A program made the position numbers and the translations under genes. Of a stretch of DNA of 64,000 nt, positions 1 through 7,808 are shown one piece after another. Origin of the DNA: Mesorhizobium loti (GTDB lineage: Bacteria > Pseudomonadota > Alphaproteobacteria > Rhizobiales > Rhizobiaceae); the NCBI GenBank assembly GCA_002356515.1, contig AP017605.1:2728001-2792000 (forward strand), written 5' to 3'. Each line of letters starts with the position of its first letter. Position 1 is the stretch's first letter. The notes under the pieces were generated by a model, which had not been told where the DNA came from, did not search any database, and worked only from the letters and a program-made list of their open reading frames with translations.

Positions 1-50
1 GGTGCGCTGGTGCGGTTGAGGTGTCGTGGGAAGAGGTCTTGGTTTCGCAT
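1..50 (-). CDS. Start of a gene directly downstream of the TpsB transporter, probably a TpsA-type exoprotein (partial)
   Basis: On the minus strand an ATG at 50-48 opens nine bases after the stop of the TpsB gene. A GAGG ribosome-binding sequence overlaps that stop codon. The frame stays open to the window edge and reads MRNQDLFPRHLNRTSA. In two-partner secretion loci the large secreted exoprotein is usually encoded next to its transporter, so position and spacing suggest the TpsA partner. Only 16 codons are visible, so no domain can be seen and the identity is inferred from context alone. Confidence 0.4.
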   Translation of the reverse strand, partial: MRNQDLFPRHLNRTSA

Positions 51-59
51 GCTCACGCC

Positions 60-1955
60 TCAGAACTGGATGGCACCGGCGAGCGAAAAGCGATCGCTGG
101 TCGGTACATGGTCGTCGCGATGCTGGCGTCCCCATTCCAGCGTCAGGCTGGCGTTGGTCGCATCGCCGGCAAGGGCCGTGCCGACCTTCAGGCCAAGCCC
201 GTAGGACGCGCCGACAATGTCGGCCGTCTCGAGCACGGTCGGCATTTCGAGATGGAGCTGCCCGACAGCGCCGAAGACATAGGGCGAGAGCGAAACGATG
301 CCGCCGGTGAACGGCACGTACCATGGCGAGGACACCTCGCCGCGCAGCACATAGCCGGAATCGCCCTGCAGCGCGCCGGCGTCGAAGCTCGACAGGCCAT
401 TGGGGCCGGTGAGCCCGATCTGCTCCGACTGCAGCAGCGGCTTGCCGAACGAGGTCTGCGCGCGGGCGTAAAGGTCGAGGCCGAGATGGATGGCCAGCGG
501 CTGGCTGTAGCTGGCCGAGACCTCGAGCTTCTGGAAGTCGGCATCGGCCCCCTGGCGCGACAGCGGCAGCAGCGGCGTGGCGTCGGCGGCCGAGCGCGCG
601 CCGAGCCCGTCAATGCCGAACGAGGCCACGACATTGCCGGTGAGGACGCCGCCGAGCGGCGTGAACCAGGTCGCGTCCGTACCGAACCTGATGATGCGCA
701 GCCGATCCTCGGCGATCGGCAACGAAATCGGCGTCACCGCATCGAGAAAATCATTCTGCGCATCGAAGGAAAGTTCGCTGCTGATGGTCAGTGCGCGGCT
801 GCGGATCCAGGGATAGCGGAGCCTGGCCGAATAGCGTTCGAATTCGCTGCCGAAGCCGAGCGTGCCGGGCTCGGCCGTCGGGTTGGCCCGTGTGTGGGTG
901 GCCTCCAGATTGAGCGTCAGCCCGTCATAGCCGATCGGCACGACGATGCCGGCGGCATAGTTGCGGTTGCGCGGAGCATCGGTGAACAGCCCGCTCTCGC
1001 CGCCATCGGGATAGCCGCCAATGCGCACATAGACGAGTTCGCCCAGACCAAGCAACGAGTTGAAGTCGACGCCGACACCTGTCGACCAGCGTTGCAGCGA
1101 TGGCGACAGCGAGTTGTCCACGGTGACCTGGCCGCCAAGCGGGCGATACTTGCCGTCGATGACCAGCACGCTGGCGCCCTTCGCGGTACCGGCCTGCAAG
1201 GTCGAGCGCAGCCTGGCGCCCGGCGTGTCGCCGGCCAGGAGCAGCTTGCGCTCGATCGCCGACAGCTTGATGCTTTTCTGCCCGACCAGTGACGCCAGCG
1301 TTGCCTCGACCCGTCCGCGTATGCGCTCGGGCAGGTTGCTGGTGTCGATCCGTTCGAGGTAGCCGTCGATGACGACGAGCCTGAGCCTGGCGCCATCGTT
1401 GAGCTTTTGCGCCGGCAGCACGACCCGAACCAGTGCATAGCCGGCGCGGCCATATTCGGTCTCCAGCGCGCGCGCCGCGGCAAAGATTTCCGCCGCCGTC
1501 ACCGTGCGATGGGCGAGGCCCGCGACGATCTTGCGCGTTGCCTCGGCCATGTCAGGCAGGCCGCCTTCGACACTGACATCCCTGAGCTTGACCTTCAGCT
1601 TCTCGGCGCCCGCCGGCGCCTCGAGACCCGAACCTTCCGGGATCGTAACGGCCGCCATGTTGGTTTGCGGCGGCGGCCGGAAACTTGGCGGCGTGATCTG
1701 GCTGGCGGTCTCGGCGAACGCACCGGCGGGCAGCCCTAGACATATCGAAGCGGCGAGCATGGCGGACCACCCACCACGCACCCCGGGCCTGCAGGAAACG
1801 GGCAGGCCTTTGGCTTGTTTGCCAATCGCGATCTTGCTTCTATACTTCACCCAGCCACTCGTAATTCGAGGTACATGCGGGCATGGCTTCGCCGCCGGGC
1901 GATCTCTGATCGCTCGTCTTTGCAGTCGTTTCTCGAATTCATGTCCGAAAGGCAT
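60..1955 (-). CDS. Outer-membrane TpsB/ShlB/FhaC-type two-partner secretion transporter
   Basis: Predicted Omp85-superfamily pore that exports a partner exoprotein across the outer membrane. From the ATG at 1955 the product is 631 residues. A signal-peptide-like hydrophobic stretch (residues 66-81, ending AGAFA) is followed by a POTRA-like region (about 117-195) and a long beta-barrel region ending in a C-terminal Phe (AIQF), as in outer-membrane proteins. The ATG at 1955 has a good GAGGGG ribosome site, but it places the signal sequence unusually deep. A GTG at 1850 or 1781, or the ATG at 1760, could be the true start. The barrel segment that usually carries VRGF/Y before the conserved G-D-x-G...R-x-E pattern reads GLSSFDAG here, so the central Arg appears to be replaced. 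The family call is firm; the substrate is unknown. Confidence 0.85.
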   Translation of the reverse strand: MPFGHEFEKRLQRRAIRDRPAAKPCPHVPRITSGWVKYRSKIAIGKQAKGLPVSCRPGVRGGWSAMLAASICLGLPAGAFAETASQITPPSFRPPPQTNMAAVTIPEGSGLEAPAGAEKLKVKLRDVSVEGGLPDMAEATRKIVAGLAHRTVTAAEIFAAARALETEYGRAGYALVRVVLPAQKLNDGARLRLVVIDGYLERIDTSNLPERIRGRVEATLASLVGQKSIKLSAIERKLLLAGDTPGARLRSTLQAGTAKGASVLVIDGKYRPLGGQVTVDNSLSPSLQRWSTGVGVDFNSLLGLGELVYVRIGGYPDGGESGLFTDAPRNRNYAAGIVVPIGYDGLTLNLEATHTRANPTAEPGTLGFGSEFERYSARLRYPWIRSRALTISSELSFDAQNDFLDAVTPISLPIAEDRLRIIRFGTDATWFTPLGGVLTGNVVASFGIDGLGARSAADATPLLPLSRQGADADFQKLEVSASYSQPLAIHLGLDLYARAQTSFGKPLLQSEQIGLTGPNGLSSFDAGALQGDSGYVLRGEVSSPWYVPFTGGIVSLSPYVFGAVGQLHLEMPTVLETADIVGASYGLGLKVGTALAGDATNASLTLEWGRQHRDDHVPTSDRFSLAGAIQF

Positions 1956-2159
1956 GCCCCCGCCCCTCGGATGACGCGGAAACTATGCCTGGCCCTGATG
2001 AAGGTCAATTCAACCTGCGGCGGCTCGGCTGACTATTATTGGGAGGGGTTTTTCAAGCTATAGCAATCAGTTAGCAAGTTGCTCCAGCAACCTGTCGCAC
2101 TTTGATCGGTCGAGTTCTCGGCATTTGGTACTCTGGACACAACTGCTGAAGGTTGGAAA

Positions 2160-3074
2160 ATGAGCAACGAAACCACGCAGATGGAGTTGACTCGAAAGAG
2201 CAGGAGGATGGCGCTGAATTTGGAAGATATTGCCGGCCATCCGGCGTTGCATCGCTTCGTTCAGGAGCAGTCGCTGGCGTTGATCCAGATCTATGAAGAG
2301 AGCCCCAGGCTGGCTGCCATTTTTGCCACGCAGCAGCGCTGGCTGATGGCTCATGTAGGCCTTGCCATGCACTTCAGGCGCGACCCGAACGACCGCCGCA
2401 AGGAGCTGACGGTATCGCGTTTCATCGAGGTCGTGCACAAGAACACCGTGGCCAGCCGCAACACGGCGGACGCTTTCATCAAGGAGATGCTGCACTACAA
2501 CATCGCCGAGTATGTGGCGGGCGGCGATGGCCGTACGCATCCGCTGCAACCGACGGCGGCCACCATTGAGAGATTCACCGGCTGGGTGATCGCCCATCTG
2601 CGCACGCTTGACCATATCGATGGCGGCGACCGGCTGGCCAGATACCTGGACCGGCCCGACATGCTTGCGACGCTGCAGCCGCTGGTGGCCGACGGCCTGC
2701 TTGCGTCAAAGCCAGTGCGCGAACCCAACCAGACCTTTTCCCTGTTCATCTGGCTCAACAATGGCGGCATCGTCATGGACTGGCTGATGTCGGGCATCGA
2801 TCCCGACCATGCCGGGCTGGAGCGGATACCGACCAGCGTGGTTTCGATCGGCGACTTCGCCAAATGGCTCAAACTGTCGCGGACCCATCTCAGCCGCAAA
2901 CTGCGCACCGCCGAGGAACTCGGCAGCATTGGCTGGCTCGGCCAGCGTGGCCATTCGGTGATGTGGGTGTCACACGGCTTCTATGAGGAATACATGACCG
3001 TCCAGGCCGCCAAGCTGGCCGTCGTCGACAGCGCGTTCGAAGCCTGTTTTCCGCCAACGCAAGGCGGTGGCTGA
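2160..3074 (+). CDS. Conserved protein of unknown function, first of two tandem paralogs, possible DNA-binding protein
   Basis: 304 residues with no signal peptide or membrane segment, so probably cytoplasmic. I do not recognise the family. Two regions look like winged helix-turn-helix folds: about 78-130 (SRFIEVVHKNTVASRNTADAF and following) and about 235-285 (SIGDFAKWLKLSRTHLSRKL, then a short wing ending in MWVS). A transcription-regulator role is therefore plausible but unproven. The next gene (3212-4129) is a full-length paralog; by eye about two thirds of the first 60 aligned residues match, and WLMAH, ASRNTADAFIKEMLHY, WLNNGG and GWLGQRG are shared. The 30 bases before both ATGs are also similar. 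The ATG at 2160 lies just after a GAAGGTTGG ribosome site. Confidence 0.75.
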   Translation: MSNETTQMELTRKSRRMALNLEDIAGHPALHRFVQEQSLALIQIYEESPRLAAIFATQQRWLMAHVGLAMHFRRDPNDRRKELTVSRFIEVVHKNTVASRNTADAFIKEMLHYNIAEYVAGGDGRTHPLQPTAATIERFTGWVIAHLRTLDHIDGGDRLARYLDRPDMLATLQPLVADGLLASKPVREPNQTFSLFIWLNNGGIVMDWLMSGIDPDHAGLERIPTSVVSIGDFAKWLKLSRTHLSRKLRTAEELGSIGWLGQRGHSVMWVSHGFYEEYMTVQAAKLAVVDSAFEACFPPTQGGG

Positions 3075-3211
3075 GCAGCGCCGCGCACAAGGGCAAATTT
3101 CGGGGAAGATCGTGAAGCGGATTTCCGTCTGGAATTAAGTCGAAACACCCACTGTACACATTCACTCACTATTGACGGCCGGCGTCTGGACACGAGCCGC
3201 GAAGGCTGAAA

Positions 3212-4129
3212 ATGTGGTTTTCGCGTCTTCGCGACAAGGGGGCTTATCGCAGGCGGGGGAGAATGGCGCTCACATTGGAAGAAATTGCCGCTCATCCGGC
3301 ATTGCATCGCTGTGTTCGCGTCCAGGCGCAGGCGATGAACCAGACCTATGAGACGAACCCGCGGCTTTCCTCGGTGTTCGCCACGCAGCAACGCTGGCTG
3401 ATGGCCCATATCGGCCTTGCCCTGTATTTCAGGCGCGAGCCTGACGACTATCGCAAGGAACTGACAGCGGCGCGTTTCATCGACGTGATCCGGCAGCATG
3501 CCGTGGCCAGCCGCAACACCGCCGACGCCTTCATCAAGGAAATGCTGCACTACGGTTTCATCGAGTATGCGCCGGCGACACAGGACGGCCGCATCCGCCC
3601 CCTGCAGCCGTCGGTGGCCTCGCTGGAGCCGGTTACCCTCTGGCTGATGGCGCATCTGCACACGCTGGACAGTCTCGACGGTGCGAACCGCCTGGCCCTT
3701 TTCCTGACCCGGCCGGACGCACTCGCCATGGTGCAGCCACGGATTGCCGATGGCCTGCTCTCGTCCAATCCGGTGCGCGAGCCCAAGCAGACCTTTTCCC
3801 TGTTCACCTGGCTCAACAATGGCGGCGTCGTCATGGACTGGCTGATAGCGGGCGTCGATCCGGATCATGCCGGCCTGGATCGAATCCCGACGGGTATCGT
3901 GTCGATCGGTGATTTCGCCAGATGGCTGAAACTGTCTCGAACCCATCTGGCGCGCAAGCTGCGCGATGCCGAGGACCTCGGTAGCATCGGTTGGCTCGGC
4001 CAACGCGGCAATTCGGTGATGTGGATGTCGCCCGATTTCTACCAGGAATACATGACCGCTCAGGCCGTGAAACTGGCCATTATGGATGCCGCCTTCACCG
4101 AAGCCTTTGCTTCGACGACAGACCACTGA
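3212..4129 (+). CDS. Conserved protein of unknown function, second tandem paralog, possible DNA-binding protein
   Basis: 305 residues, collinear with the preceding gene over its whole length, and therefore a tandem gene duplication with divergence. The best-conserved blocks are the N-terminal ALxLEEIAxHPALHR, the central ASRNTADAFIKEMLHY, the WLNNGG block, and the C-terminal helix-turn-helix-like region with WLKLSRTHLxRKL and IGWLGQRG. The ATG at 3212 sits at the same place relative to the duplicated leader (TCTGGACAC ... GAAGG ... AAAATG) as in the first copy. A second in-frame ATG at 3263 (MALTLEE) would give a shorter protein and has a counterpart in the first copy. A short hairpin and a lasso-leader-like small gene follow. 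Function unknown; the two-winged-helix reading is inference. Confidence 0.75.
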   Translation: MWFSRLRDKGAYRRRGRMALTLEEIAAHPALHRCVRVQAQAMNQTYETNPRLSSVFATQQRWLMAHIGLALYFRREPDDYRKELTAARFIDVIRQHAVASRNTADAFIKEMLHYGFIEYAPATQDGRIRPLQPSVASLEPVTLWLMAHLHTLDSLDGANRLALFLTRPDALAMVQPRIADGLLSSNPVREPKQTFSLFTWLNNGGVVMDWLIAGVDPDHAGLDRIPTGIVSIGDFARWLKLSRTHLARKLRDAEDLGSIGWLGQRGNSVMWMSPDFYQEYMTAQAVKLAIMDAAFTEAFASTTDH

Positions 4130-4137
4130 CCGGTGCG

Positions 4138-4159
4138 GCATCCCCCGTGTGGGGGATGC
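4138..4159. promoter_or_regulatory. Perfect 9-bp hairpin between the second paralog and the small peptide gene
   Basis: GCATCCCCC (4138-4146), loop GTGT, GGGGGATGC (4151-4159): a perfect nine-base-pair stem with a four-base loop, nine bases after the stop codon at 4129. No T-run follows on the plus strand, so it is not a classic intrinsic terminator. It may stabilise the upstream mRNA end or attenuate read-through into the peptide gene at 4230. Confidence 0.5.
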
Positions 4160-4229
4160 ACGAATCCGCGATGGCCGCTAGCACTTCAGTTGTCGCCATG
4201 CGCGGCATTACGATTGGAGAGGGACCTGC

Positions 4230-4322
4230 ATGAAAAAGCGTTACGAAAAGCCGACGCTGGACAAGCGTCAGAAATTGTCCAGCGTTACTGCGGCCTGTAC
4301 GCCCTCCACCTGTGTCGATTGA
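4230..4322 (+). CDS. 30-residue putative RiPP precursor peptide with lasso-type leader motif
   Basis: ATG at 4230 with a strong ribosome site (GGAGAGG, 4215-4221, about eight bases upstream) and stop TGA at 4320-4322. The product begins MKKRYEKPTLDKRQKLSSVT and ends AACTPSTCVD. Residues 5-20 fit the spacing of the classic lasso-peptide leader YxxPxL-x3-G-x-F-x3-T: Y5, P8, L10, then Q14 and L16 in place of G and F, and T20. If processing occurred two residues after T20's equivalent position, as in lasso peptides, the core would be short with two cysteines and a terminal Asp, so a normal lasso ring with a threaded tail is not possible. Short rhizobial peptides of this type exist in databases as putative RiPP precursors (recollection, not checked). 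No maturase, protease or RRE protein is visible nearby. Confidence 0.6.
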   Translation: MKKRYEKPTLDKRQKLSSVTAACTPSTCVD

Positions 4323-4370
4323 CGCTCGACGAGCCTGATCGACACTGACCGGAGGCAGACCTCGGCGTTC

Positions 4371-5885
4371 TCACTCGATGTCGAACGAGACGCCCTGGGC
4401 AAGCGGCAGCGCCTTCGAATAATTCACCGTGTTGGTGGCGCGCCGCATATAGGCCTTCCACGCATCGGAGCCGCTCTCACGGCCGCCGCCGGTTTCTTTT
4501 TCGCCGCCGAAAGCACCGCCGATCTCGGCTCCCGACGTGCCGATATTGACGTTGGCGATGCCGCAGTCCGAACCGTCGACGCCAAGGAACCGCTCGGATT
4601 CCTGCAGATCGCGGGTGAAGATCGACGAAGAAAGGCCCGCGCCGACCGCATTGTGCTCGTCGAGCACGGCGTCGAAATCCGAATATTTCATCACATAGAG
4701 GATCGGCGCGAAGGTCTCTTCCGTCACCGGTGAGACCTGCTTCGGCATCTCGACCAAGGCCGGATGCACATAATAGGCATCCGGGTGGCCGTTCTCGACC
4801 CGCGTGCCGCCAGTCACCTTGCCGCCATGGGCGGTGGCTTCCTTCAGTGCCTTCTGCATGGCGTCGAACGCCGCCTTGTCGATCAGCGGCCCGACCAGCG
4901 ACGACGTCTCCAGCGGATTACCGACCGACACGCTCTGATAGGCCTTCTTCAGCCGCGGCACCAAGGCATCGTACACGCTCTCATGCACGAACAGGCGCCG
5001 CAGCGTCGTGCAGCGCTGGCCGGCCGTGCCCATGGCGCCGAAGGCGATGGCGCGCAGCGCCATGTCGAGATCGGCGGTCGGGCAGACGATGCCGGCATTG
5101 TTGCCGCCGAGTTCCAGCACGGCGCGGGCAAAACGCTTGGCCAGCCGCGGGCCGACATCCCGGCCCATGCGGGTCGAGCCGGTGGCCGAGACCAGCGGCA
5201 CCTTGGGATGGTCGACCAGGATTTCGCCGACGGCACGGTCGCCGATCAGCACCGGCGCCAGGCCCTGCGGCGCATCAGTGCCGAAACGCTTCACGGCCCG
5301 CTTGAAGATCGCCTCACAGGCAAGTGCGGTCAGTGGCGTCTTCTCCGATGGCTTCCACACCACCGCGTCACCGCAGACCAGCGCCAGCGCCGCATTCCAC
5401 GACCACACCGCGACCGGGAAGTTGAAGGCCGAAATGACGCCGACGACGCCGAGCGGATGCCAGGTTTCCATCATGCGATGACCCGGACGCTCGGTGGCGA
5501 TGGTCAGACCGTACAATTGCCGGGACAGGCCGACGGCGAAATCGCAGATGTCGATCATCTCCTGCACTTCGCCGAGGCCCTCGGACGGGATCTTGCCGAC
5601 CTCGATCGACACCAGCCGGCCAAGCTCGGCCTTGTGCGCACGCAATTCCTCGCCGAGCAGCCGCACCAGTTCGCCGCGCCGGGGACCCGGCACCATCCGC
5701 CACGACTGGAACGCCTTGTGCGCGGCATCGATGGTCTTGGCCGCATCGGCGGGCGAGATCGTCTTCAGCGCGGCAATCTCTTCGCCCGTCACCGGGCTGC
5801 GCACGATGAGGTCGCCGCCAACCAACGTGTCCTTGGCCACACCCAGTTTCGCCAGAAGCTCAGCCGTTTCCTTCGCTATGGTCAT
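4371..5885 (-). CDS. amaB: Aldehyde dehydrogenase, ALDH7 type: L-piperideine-6-carboxylate / 2-aminoadipate semialdehyde dehydrogenase
   Basis: Oxidises 2-aminoadipate 6-semialdehyde (in equilibrium with piperideine-6-carboxylate) to 2-aminoadipate with NAD(P)+ in lysine and pipecolate catabolism; cytoplasmic. 504 residues, normal for the ALDH7/antiquitin family. Visible active-site elements are N155 in SAFNFPVAVW, K178 in VWKPSEKTP, E258 in LELGGNN and the catalytic C292 in AGQRCTT. The C-terminal IGGAFGGEKETGGGRESGSDAWKAY block (split here only by context) matches the antiquitin subgroup rather than succinate-semialdehyde enzymes. The gene is single, flanked by a 180-base gap upstream. The glutaryl-CoA dehydrogenase gene at 17081 serves a later step of the same route. 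The family is certain; the exact substrate is inferred from subgroup resemblance. Confidence 0.85.
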   Translation of the reverse strand: MTIAKETAELLAKLGVAKDTLVGGDLIVRSPVTGEEIAALKTISPADAAKTIDAAHKAFQSWRMVPGPRRGELVRLLGEELRAHKAELGRLVSIEVGKIPSEGLGEVQEMIDICDFAVGLSRQLYGLTIATERPGHRMMETWHPLGVVGVISAFNFPVAVWSWNAALALVCGDAVVWKPSEKTPLTALACEAIFKRAVKRFGTDAPQGLAPVLIGDRAVGEILVDHPKVPLVSATGSTRMGRDVGPRLAKRFARAVLELGGNNAGIVCPTADLDMALRAIAFGAMGTAGQRCTTLRRLFVHESVYDALVPRLKKAYQSVSVGNPLETSSLVGPLIDKAAFDAMQKALKEATAHGGKVTGGTRVENGHPDAYYVHPALVEMPKQVSPVTEETFAPILYVMKYSDFDAVLDEHNAVGAGLSSSIFTRDLQESERFLGVDGSDCGIANVNIGTSGAEIGGAFGGEKETGGGRESGSDAWKAYMRRATNTVNYSKALPLAQGVSFDIE

Positions 5886-6066
5886 TTTTATCCCTTTCAG
5901 ATCCCGTAATAGGGCGTCGGGTCAAAGCCTCGCGCCATGTCCCCCGCGTGCCGAAAGGCACTTCTGGCGCAGTCATGGCGTGGCCTTACTCGTTTCAGGA
6001 GAAAATCGCCACCCCGACATGGTCCAAGGCCGGGCGACACGATTGAGCCAGACAGGCGGATGCTGC

Positions 6067-7341
6067 TCAGTTGGCCTTTTTCGCCGGCGCGCGCACGGCG
6101 CCGTCTTTCATCAGCCGGTCGATATGCATGCGGATATGGGCCGCTTCCGCTGCCGTGTTGGCAAGCGCGATGGCGCGGTCGAAGGCGACCCGCGCCTCCT
6201 CACCCCGGTCGAGCTGCATCAGCAGCCCGCCCTTGAGGCCGAAGAAGTGGAAATAGCCGGAAAGCCTGTCTTCCAGCGGCTCGACCATGGCAAGGGCTGC
6301 TTCCGGGCCGCGCACCTTGGAGACCGCCACCGCGCGGTTGAGCGTGATGACAGGCGACGGCTGCATCTGTTCGAGCAGGCCATAGAGCAGGTCGATCTCC
6401 ACCCAGTCGGTGTCCTCGGCCTTCTCTGCCCGCGCGTGCAGCGCGGCAATTGCCGCCTGCACCTGGTATGGACCAGGTTTGCGATGGCGCAATGCCTTGT
6501 CGACCAGCGCCAGCCCTTCGTCGATCATCTTGCGGGTCCACAGGCTGCGATCCTGGTCCTCGAGCAAGACGATCTCACCGTTCTCGTCGAAACGGGCCGG
6601 TGCGCGTGCATGCTGCAGCAGAAGCAGCGCCGTCAGCCCCATGATCTCCGGCTCGGTCTGGAACAGCCGCAGCAACAGCCGGGCGAGCCGGATCGCCTCT
6701 TCGCACAGCGGCGCGCGGGCCGGCGCCTCGCCGCTGTTGGTCGAATAGCCTTCGTTGAAGATCAGGTAGACCATGGCAGCGACAGCGGCGAGCCGCTCCG
6801 AGCGCTCGACCGCGCCCGGCGTCTCGAACGGCACGCCGGCGTCCGCTATGCGCGCCTTGGCGCGGGTGATGCGTTGCTCCATGGCGCTCTCGCCGACCAG
6901 AAAGGCGCGCGCGATCTGCTTGACGGTGAGACCGGAGACGATGCGCAGCGCGACCGCAATCTGCTGCGTTGCCGGCAAATCGGGATGACAGCAGATGAAC
7001 AGCAGCCGCAAAATGTCATCGCGGTAGTGTGCCCCGTCCAGCCGCTCGGCGATGTCGCTCTCGGCATCTTCCAGATCGGAAATCTGGTCCTCTTCCGGCA
7101 TCGGCGCCTGCTTGGCGCGCTTGCGCACCGCATCGATGCCGCTGTTGCGGCCGACGAAGATCAGCCAAGCCGCCGGATCGCGCGGCGGCCCGTTCTGCGG
7201 CCAGTTCTTCAACGCCCTGAGACAGGCATCCTGGAAAGCTTCCTCCGCCGTATCGAGATCGCGGAAATAGCGCAGCAGCGCGCCCATCGCCTGCGGGCGG
7301 GCAGAACTGATCGCCGAGCTGATCCAGGCAAGTTCGGTCAT
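6067..7341 (-). CDS. ECF-type RNA polymerase sigma factor with long C-terminal extension (ECF42-like)
   Basis: 424 residues, more than twice the length of a simple ECF sigma factor. Region 2 lies near residues 10-75 (ALLRYFRDLDTAEEAFQDAC ... AWLIFVGRNSGIDAVRK) and region 4 near 110-165 (LTVKQIARAFLVGESAMEQRI). A conserved extension follows, with VYLIFNEGYSTNSGE and TPR-like helices to the C terminus. This architecture, together with an adjacent DGPF protein, defines the ECF42 group, in which the C-terminal domain is thought to control the sigma factor instead of an anti-sigma factor. Its ATG overlaps the stop of the upstream DGPF gene by four bases (ATGA), so the two are cotranscribed and translationally coupled. 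The signal sensed is unknown. Confidence 0.85.
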   Translation of the reverse strand: MTELAWISSAISSARPQAMGALLRYFRDLDTAEEAFQDACLRALKNWPQNGPPRDPAAWLIFVGRNSGIDAVRKRAKQAPMPEEDQISDLEDAESDIAERLDGAHYRDDILRLLFICCHPDLPATQQIAVALRIVSGLTVKQIARAFLVGESAMEQRITRAKARIADAGVPFETPGAVERSERLAAVAAMVYLIFNEGYSTNSGEAPARAPLCEEAIRLARLLLRLFQTEPEIMGLTALLLLQHARAPARFDENGEIVLLEDQDRSLWTRKMIDEGLALVDKALRHRKPGPYQVQAAIAALHARAEKAEDTDWVEIDLLYGLLEQMQPSPVITLNRAVAVSKVRGPEAALAMVEPLEDRLSGYFHFFGLKGGLLMQLDRGEEARVAFDRAIALANTAAEAAHIRMHIDRLMKDGAVRAPAKKAN

Positions 7342-7712
7342 ACGGCCACCTTGGTGGGATTGAACACCGAGACTGGCCGGATCTCATAGGAGCCGCCGCT
7401 CGGGTTGACCTCGGAGAGCTCACGGGCGAATTCGACGGCCTCGTCGAGATCGGCGCATTCCAGCGTATAGAAACCGAGGAACTGCTCCTTGGTCTCGGCG
7501 AATGGCCCGTCGATGACCACCGATTCGCCCTTGACCTTCCGCAGCGTGGTCGCTGCCGTCGTCGGCAGCAGCCGGGCCACCGGACCAAGCCGGCCGGCCT
7601 TGGCGTACTTGTCCTGAACGTTGAGGAGATTGGCCATAACCTCGTCATCCTGTGCCTTGCTCCAGGAGCTGACGACGTCTTCGGAGGCATAACAAAGGAT
7701 GGCGTAGAGCAT
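7338..7712 (-). CDS. YCII/DGPF-domain protein partner of the ECF sigma factor
   Basis: 124 residues, small and soluble, beginning MLYAILCYASEDV. The family signature DGPF is at residues 68-71 (VVIDGPFAETKEQFLGFY), within a ferredoxin-like YciI fold. Genes of this family are typically linked to ECF42 sigma factors, as here, where it is the first gene of a two-gene unit overlapping the sigma gene by four bases. Its biochemical role is not established; YciI-fold proteins may act as small enzymes or binding proteins. ATG start with ordinary spacing; nothing is truncated. Confidence 0.85.
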   Translation of the reverse strand: MLYAILCYASEDVVSSWSKAQDDEVMANLLNVQDKYAKAGRLGPVARLLPTTAATTLRKVKGESVVIDGPFAETKEQFLGFYTLECADLDEAVEFARELSEVNPSGGSYEIRPVSVFNPTKVAV

Positions 7713-7808
7713 GGTTCGTCCTTTTCTGTATCAAAGGACGAAACAGTAAGACTGATCCCGACACGGCGTCGATAAAAAAATCTGACATGGCGACCGCCAA
7801 TTGTTGCG

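Noticed and set aside
2078..2091. GTTGCT-CC-AGCAAC inverted repeat upstream of the first paralog, considered as an operator
   Set aside because: Arms are only six bases and the repeat is not present before the second copy, so chance cannot be excluded.
2981..4141. A 386-codon minus-strand frame over the second paralog
   Set aside because: It mirrors the plus-strand gene frame, has no ribosome site, and its composition is that of a shadow frame.
4247..4322. Reading the small peptide as a classical lasso peptide
   Set aside because: The only acidic residue in the putative core is the last one, leaving no tail to thread, and no cyclase or leader peptidase gene is nearby.
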